59,775 nt of DNA from NCBI GenBank assembly GCA_022824395.1, contig JAJDZX010000088.1, positions 1 to 59,775 of the forward strand, in the 5' to 3' direction. The translations under genes and the position numbers were made by a program. The DNA is from Alphaproteobacteria bacterium (lineage in GTDB: Bacteria > Pseudomonadota > Alphaproteobacteria > TMED109). Shown here in pieces: positions 56,282 to 59,775 of this stretch. Every line of letters begins with the position of its first letter. The first letter of the stretch is position 1. The notes below the pieces were generated by a model that made no database searches, was not told where the DNA came from, and worked only from the letters and a program-made list of their open reading frames with translations.

Positions 56282-59020
56282 CTAGTTGAAGGCCGGCCCG
56301 CCGCCCGACGAGCGGCCGGCCACCCAGGCGACACCCGGGCCGAAATCGTTCCATGCCTGATCGAAGCGGTTGCGCTCGCTCAGGAACCGCGCGAGGTTGT
56401 CCCCCTCAAGGAACACCGGGCTCGGCAGGTTGATGGTCTGCGGATTGACCTGCTTGTTCCGATACAGGACCTCGTAATGGAGATGCGGGCCCGTCGAACG
56501 CCCGGTGGAACCGACGCGCCCGATCACTTGCCCCTGCGCCACGCGGCTTCCCCGGCGAAGGCCCTTGGCATATCGGGACAGGTGGGCGTAGGCCGTCTTG
56601 TACTCACTGTTGTGTCGGATCCGGATGTACTTGCCGTACGCGCCATACCGTCCGATCCGCTCGACCACCCCGTCCCCTGCGGCATAGACAGGTGTACCGG
56701 TCGGCGCCGCGAAGTCCATGCCCCTGTGCATGCGATTGAAGCCCAGGATCGGATGCCGCCGCATGCCGAACCGGGAGGAGATGCGGGCCCCGTCGATCGG
56801 CGTTCGCATGAGGGCCCTGGCGGCGCTCCGGCCTTCGCCGTCGAAGTAGCCGGCCGCCGCGCTGACAGGGTCAAAATAGTACAGCGACCGCTTCTCTCCT
56901 CCGACCACCATCGCCGCGTACACGATCCGCCCATGGTCGACCATTTCGCCATCGACCACCTGGCCCTCGTACATGACCTCGAATTCATCGCCGGGCTGCA
57001 GGTCGCGCTGGAAGTCGACGTCGAAGCTGAAGATCCGTACCAGCTGTTCCAGCACCGGAATCGGCAGCCCCATGCTTTCGGCAGCCTGGTAGAGACTGGT
57101 ATCGATGGCGCCGACCGTACGATTGAACACCACGTGGAACGTGCGTTCCACCAGGTGGGTGACGTAGGCGTCATCCTCGAGGACCGCCTCGACGCTGCGC
57201 AGCGGGTCGAGCTGAATGGCGAACCCCTCCAGAGGCCGGGCTCCCTTGTCGCCGGCCCCAACGGCGATGTGCAGAACCTGTCCGATATCGAGAGTGCGCG
57301 GGTCGAATTCCCCGCTGATGGCCCGCACCGCCTTGTCGACCTGCGCCCGATCTGCGCCCGCTGACACCAGGATCTTCGCCAAGGTGTCGCCGGACTTGGC
57401 CGCGACCTTGAGGCGCTCCACCTGGCTGCCTGCGGGAAGGCTGGACTCCGAGCGGACCGGATCGGTGTCCGGTGGCGGGTCGAGGCCCAGGTCGGCCGCG
57501 AGCGCCGGCTGGGGTTCCGGGGCGAGTGCGGCAAGCTGCGCTTCCGCGTCGGCGGTATCAGCCCAGGCGGCCCGGTAGCGCCCACGCGAGTCCCTGAGCA
57601 CCAGGACGCCCCGTTTCCGTTTGGCCCGGGTTTCCAGAAAAAAGCCCGTCAATGGCAGGTCCGCCGCTGCGCGCGGAAAGATGAGTTTCTGACCAGGCTG
57701 GAGGCGGTCGGCGCGGGCCACTTTTCCGAAGGCGGCGGCGGCGGCATGCGCGTGGGTGCGTCGCTCCCCGATGCCCGCCAGCACTGACAGCAGGATGTCT
57801 CCCGATCGAATGTGGGTCTGGTCAAGCGCACTCTGCAGCCGTTCTTCCTGAACCGCCGCCCGCTGGTTCTCAAGGTCCCGTGGCCACGCCCGGCCCGCGA
57901 GCCGTTCGGCCGTGACGCCGATGTCGGACCATTCGGTCCGCTGCGCAGTCCATTCCCCGGTTGCAGTGCGCGCAACCAGAACCGACTTCCGGCGACGGTC
58001 CGAGACCGCGAAGTACGTCACCGAGCCGCCGTCCACGCCGTACGCGAAGCGCTGGCCAGCGATAATGGCGGTGGGCCGCATTTCCTTGGCAAACGCGCGG
58101 ACAGCGCCCCGAATCTCCGTGAGCGACATGCCGGCACGCTGCAGCCGCAACCCCAAGGTGTCACCGCGCTTGAAGGTGTCGTCGAAGCGGCTGCCCGGCC
58201 CCCTGGAGACTAGGCGGTCGCCGATCTGGGCGAACTCATCGGCCTGACCGGGCGTTGCGGTCGGCGTCTGCTCGACCGGCGGCGGTGGCGGTGGTTGGAG
58301 TTCGGCAGCAGCCATGTCCGCCACCGGTCGGAAGACACCGAATGCGTCTCGGCGCAAGTCCGCGTTGCGACCGCGGTTCGGCAACGCGACCGCCTCGAGA
58401 ACGGCCTTGCCTCCGCGCGTCGAAAACTCCACGTCGATCGGTTCGCCGATGGCCAGTCGGCGCAAATTGACGTGGTGTCGCAGACCCGTCGCGGCGCGGT
58501 GGGCGTCATCGCGGGTGGCACCCGCCCGCAACAGCGCCATCACCAGGTTGTCGCCGCTTCGGAGCTTGAACCGCCGTGGCCCTGGCAGCGCGGCTTCAGT
58601 GCCCGTGCCGATCGCCGTCTCGATCCAGTCGGCCGCTTCCTCGTCGCCGTAGACGCCACCACGCACCCGGTCGCCGTCCCGGACCGCGACCACCGAGCGG
58701 GCGCGACGAAGCGGAATGGCGACGGCACGCAGCGCAACGTCGCCCACCACAGGCGCGGACCGGTACAGGATCACGGCCTGGCCGGCAGCCATGCGACGCA
58801 AGTTGAGGTGGCGCCGCAAGGTGCGGACGAACAACTCGCCCTCTTCTCGCGATATCCCCTCGCGCGTGAACAGACGTGACAGGGTTTCGCCGGGTGCCAG
58901 CGCATCCTGGTGCACCGCCATGCCGTCGATGTTGGTGAGCGGCTCGCGCGCAAACGTCTCCGTCGAGGCCAGTGCAGAAGCACAAAAAACAGCCGCCGCG
59001 AAAAGGAGCTGGATGCGCAT
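56282..59020 (-). CDS. M23 family metallopeptidase with repeated LysM-like modules
   Basis: About 912 residues, exported murein endopeptidase (MepM-like). Start at 59020 gives a Sec signal (MRIQLLFAAAVFCASALA). The N-terminal 590 residues hold five degenerate modules of about 48 residues, each opening with a G-(D/E)-x-L turn and closing with L-x-x-G-Q/E (about 40-87, 151-200, 280-328, 402-450, 537-588); a sixth, DTSLYQAAESMGLPIPVLEQ to LQPGDEFEV, directly precedes the peptidase. Zinc/catalytic motifs HRGMDFAAPTGTPVYA (H765, D769) and TGPHLHYEV are complete. Most relatives are about 400-480 residues with one or two modules. Confidence 0.88.
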   Translation of the reverse strand: MRIQLLFAAAVFCASALASTETFAREPLTNIDGMAVHQDALAPGETLSRLFTREGISREEGELFVRTLRRHLNLRRMAAGQAVILYRSAPVVGDVALRAVAIPLRRARSVVAVRDGDRVRGGVYGDEEAADWIETAIGTGTEAALPGPRRFKLRSGDNLVMALLRAGATRDDAHRAATGLRHHVNLRRLAIGEPIDVEFSTRGGKAVLEAVALPNRGRNADLRRDAFGVFRPVADMAAAELQPPPPPPVEQTPTATPGQADEFAQIGDRLVSRGPGSRFDDTFKRGDTLGLRLQRAGMSLTEIRGAVRAFAKEMRPTAIIAGQRFAYGVDGGSVTYFAVSDRRRKSVLVARTATGEWTAQRTEWSDIGVTAERLAGRAWPRDLENQRAAVQEERLQSALDQTHIRSGDILLSVLAGIGERRTHAHAAAAAFGKVARADRLQPGQKLIFPRAAADLPLTGFFLETRAKRKRGVLVLRDSRGRYRAAWADTADAEAQLAALAPEPQPALAADLGLDPPPDTDPVRSESSLPAGSQVERLKVAAKSGDTLAKILVSAGADRAQVDKAVRAISGEFDPRTLDIGQVLHIAVGAGDKGARPLEGFAIQLDPLRSVEAVLEDDAYVTHLVERTFHVVFNRTVGAIDTSLYQAAESMGLPIPVLEQLVRIFSFDVDFQRDLQPGDEFEVMYEGQVVDGEMVDHGRIVYAAMVVGGEKRSLYYFDPVSAAAGYFDGEGRSAARALMRTPIDGARISSRFGMRRHPILGFNRMHRGMDFAAPTGTPVYAAGDGVVERIGRYGAYGKYIRIRHNSEYKTAYAHLSRYAKGLRRGSRVAQGQVIGRVGSTGRSTGPHLHYEVLYRNKQVNPQTINLPSPVFLEGDNLARFLSERNRFDQAWNDFGPGVAWVAGRSSGGGPAFN

Positions 59021-59084
59021 GCCGAACCCGGGCTGGAAAGCAACAACACGGGCGCACGGTTCCAAGTCCAAACGGACGCCGGAA

Positions 59085-59636
59085 CTATCGTCTAAAGCCC
59101 CAATGGATCATGCGAATACGTGGAGGCTGTGTCAACGGTCCCCGATGCCGCCTGATGTGTGCGCTGGTGTGCGCACCAATGCGAACGCACAGGTTTGCCG
59201 GAGCACCCGCGCGGAGACCCGCGAGAAAGGCCAGCATCCGTGCACTCGCCAGGTTCGGGAGCTCGCAATGCACGAAATGCCCGCCCCATCGGCAAGTTCG
59301 ACGGTCAGATTCCAGAAGTAGTCTTCGAGCCCCTCGGTCCGTTCGGACCGCAGGACAGGATCGTGCCGTCCCGAGGGGACGTAAGGCGGCCCGTGGATGA
59401 TCTCCAGTGCTTCGCCCGCGATTGCGCGCTCAAGCTCACCGGCGTTCGAGCGGCACCAAGGACAAGCCGCAAAGAAAAAAGATACAGACGGCATATATCG
59501 CGGCTGGTGCCGACAAGTTCGGCCGCCCGGTCAAGCTGGCGGAATGTCTGGTACCAGGTCTCGCCGAACTGTCCGCGCCGCACCCAGCGTCCGCCGATCC
59601 CGTCATGCGGACAATCGAAAAAAAGAGTCCGCGCAC
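59085..59636 (-). pseudogene. unidentified frame-broken gene remnant
   Basis: Three overlapping minus-strand frames in turn give protein-like sequence: GRWVRRGQFGETWYQTFRQL (59500-59620), then AACPWCRSNAGELERAIAGE and GLEDYFWNLTVELADG (59300-59480), then HFVHCELPNLASARMLAFLA (59200-59290). The frame changes lie at a run of six A/T near 59475 and a run of C/G near 59305. The ORF abuts the IS630 end. I do not recognise the family. It may be a decayed gene, or an intact one with homopolymer sequencing errors. Confidence 0.3.
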
Positions 59637-59646
59637 TAGTGTCGTG

Positions 59647-59775
59647 TCACAGAGGTTTTGACTCTTTGGCCTGAAGCTCGGAAGTATCGGTTTTTGGGTA
59701 GGCTTTGGCCAGTTTCTCTCTGGCTTTTTCGGTGGTGAACATCCAGTTGATGCGGGCTTGGCTGTCGTTTCTCTG
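59647..59775 (-). mobile_element. IS630 family transposase, C-terminal fragment (runs off the window)
   Basis: The last 42 codons, read on the minus strand from the window edge, encode QARINWMFTTEKAREKLAKA and a short Lys-rich tail before the stop at 59647-59649. SQARINWxFTTxxARxKLxxxYP is the C-terminus of IS630 transposases. The element end is probably at the TA dinucleotide at 59637-59638 (CTAGTGTCGTGTCAC), since this family targets TA. The rest lies outside the window. Confidence 0.75.

Overview
The window is a high-GC (roughly two-thirds G+C by eye) chromosomal segment, mostly single-copy housekeeping genes in orders typical of Alphaproteobacteria. The best markers are hisS-prfA-prmC-DUF4167-clpB, lysC-ptsP next to ubiG, argJ-mutT divergent from secA, purC-purS-purQ-purL followed by bolA and grxD, and metX-metW. 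A Rhodospirillales-like lineage would fit, but that is inference; there is no rRNA in the window. Translational coupling through ATGA/GTGA overlaps is very common.

Layout. 0.3-1.0 kb: a vapBC toxin-antitoxin pair with a visible palindromic promoter. 1.1-6.7 kb: a divergent sulfur-oxidation locus, with an ETHE1/Blh-type persulfide dioxygenase facing a cytoplasmic SoeABC-type sulfite dehydrogenase. 7.3-7.9 kb: a glutathione S-transferase. 8.2-14.5 kb (minus): a complete dppABCDF-type ABC importer followed by a DUF1989 urea-carboxylase-associated protein. 14.7-19.2 kb: purCSQL, bolA and monothiol glutaredoxin. 19.6-25.2 kb (minus): rpsD, then pncB-like, nadE, cysS and a TrmJ-type methyltransferase read as one block. 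25.5-36.6 kb: metXW, then accessory metabolic genes (methyltransferases, AhpD-like, class III aminotransferase, SDR, DUF899, acyl-CoA ligase, PanE-like, small coiled-coil membrane protein, Nudix). 36.6-40.8 kb: argJ and secA. 40.8-54.1 kb: ubiG, lysC, ptsP, a RodZ-like HTH membrane protein, ispG, hisS, prfA, prmC, DUF4167 and clpB. 54.2-59.8 kb: an IS4/IS1634-like transposase, a large M23 endopeptidase with repeated LysM-like modules, an unidentified frame-broken remnant, and the C-terminus of an IS630 transposase cut off by the window edge.

How genes work together. Persulfide dioxygenase makes sulfite, which SoeABC can oxidise to sulfate while passing electrons to the quinone pool. PncB-like plus NadE form the last steps of NAD salvage. 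MetX and MetW start methionine synthesis. PurC/S/Q/L are consecutive purine steps. PrfA and its methylase PrmC are adjacent.

Items most worth a second look are: a small ORF ending across the secA start codon with a C-terminal R-A-P-P and an overlapping RBS hairpin; a nested 9+5 bp hairpin that would sequester the pncB-like start; the Blh-Soe pairing; an SDR lacking the catalytic Tyr/Lys; and the multi-module M23 peptidase. No CRISPR array, rRNA or convincing tRNA was seen.
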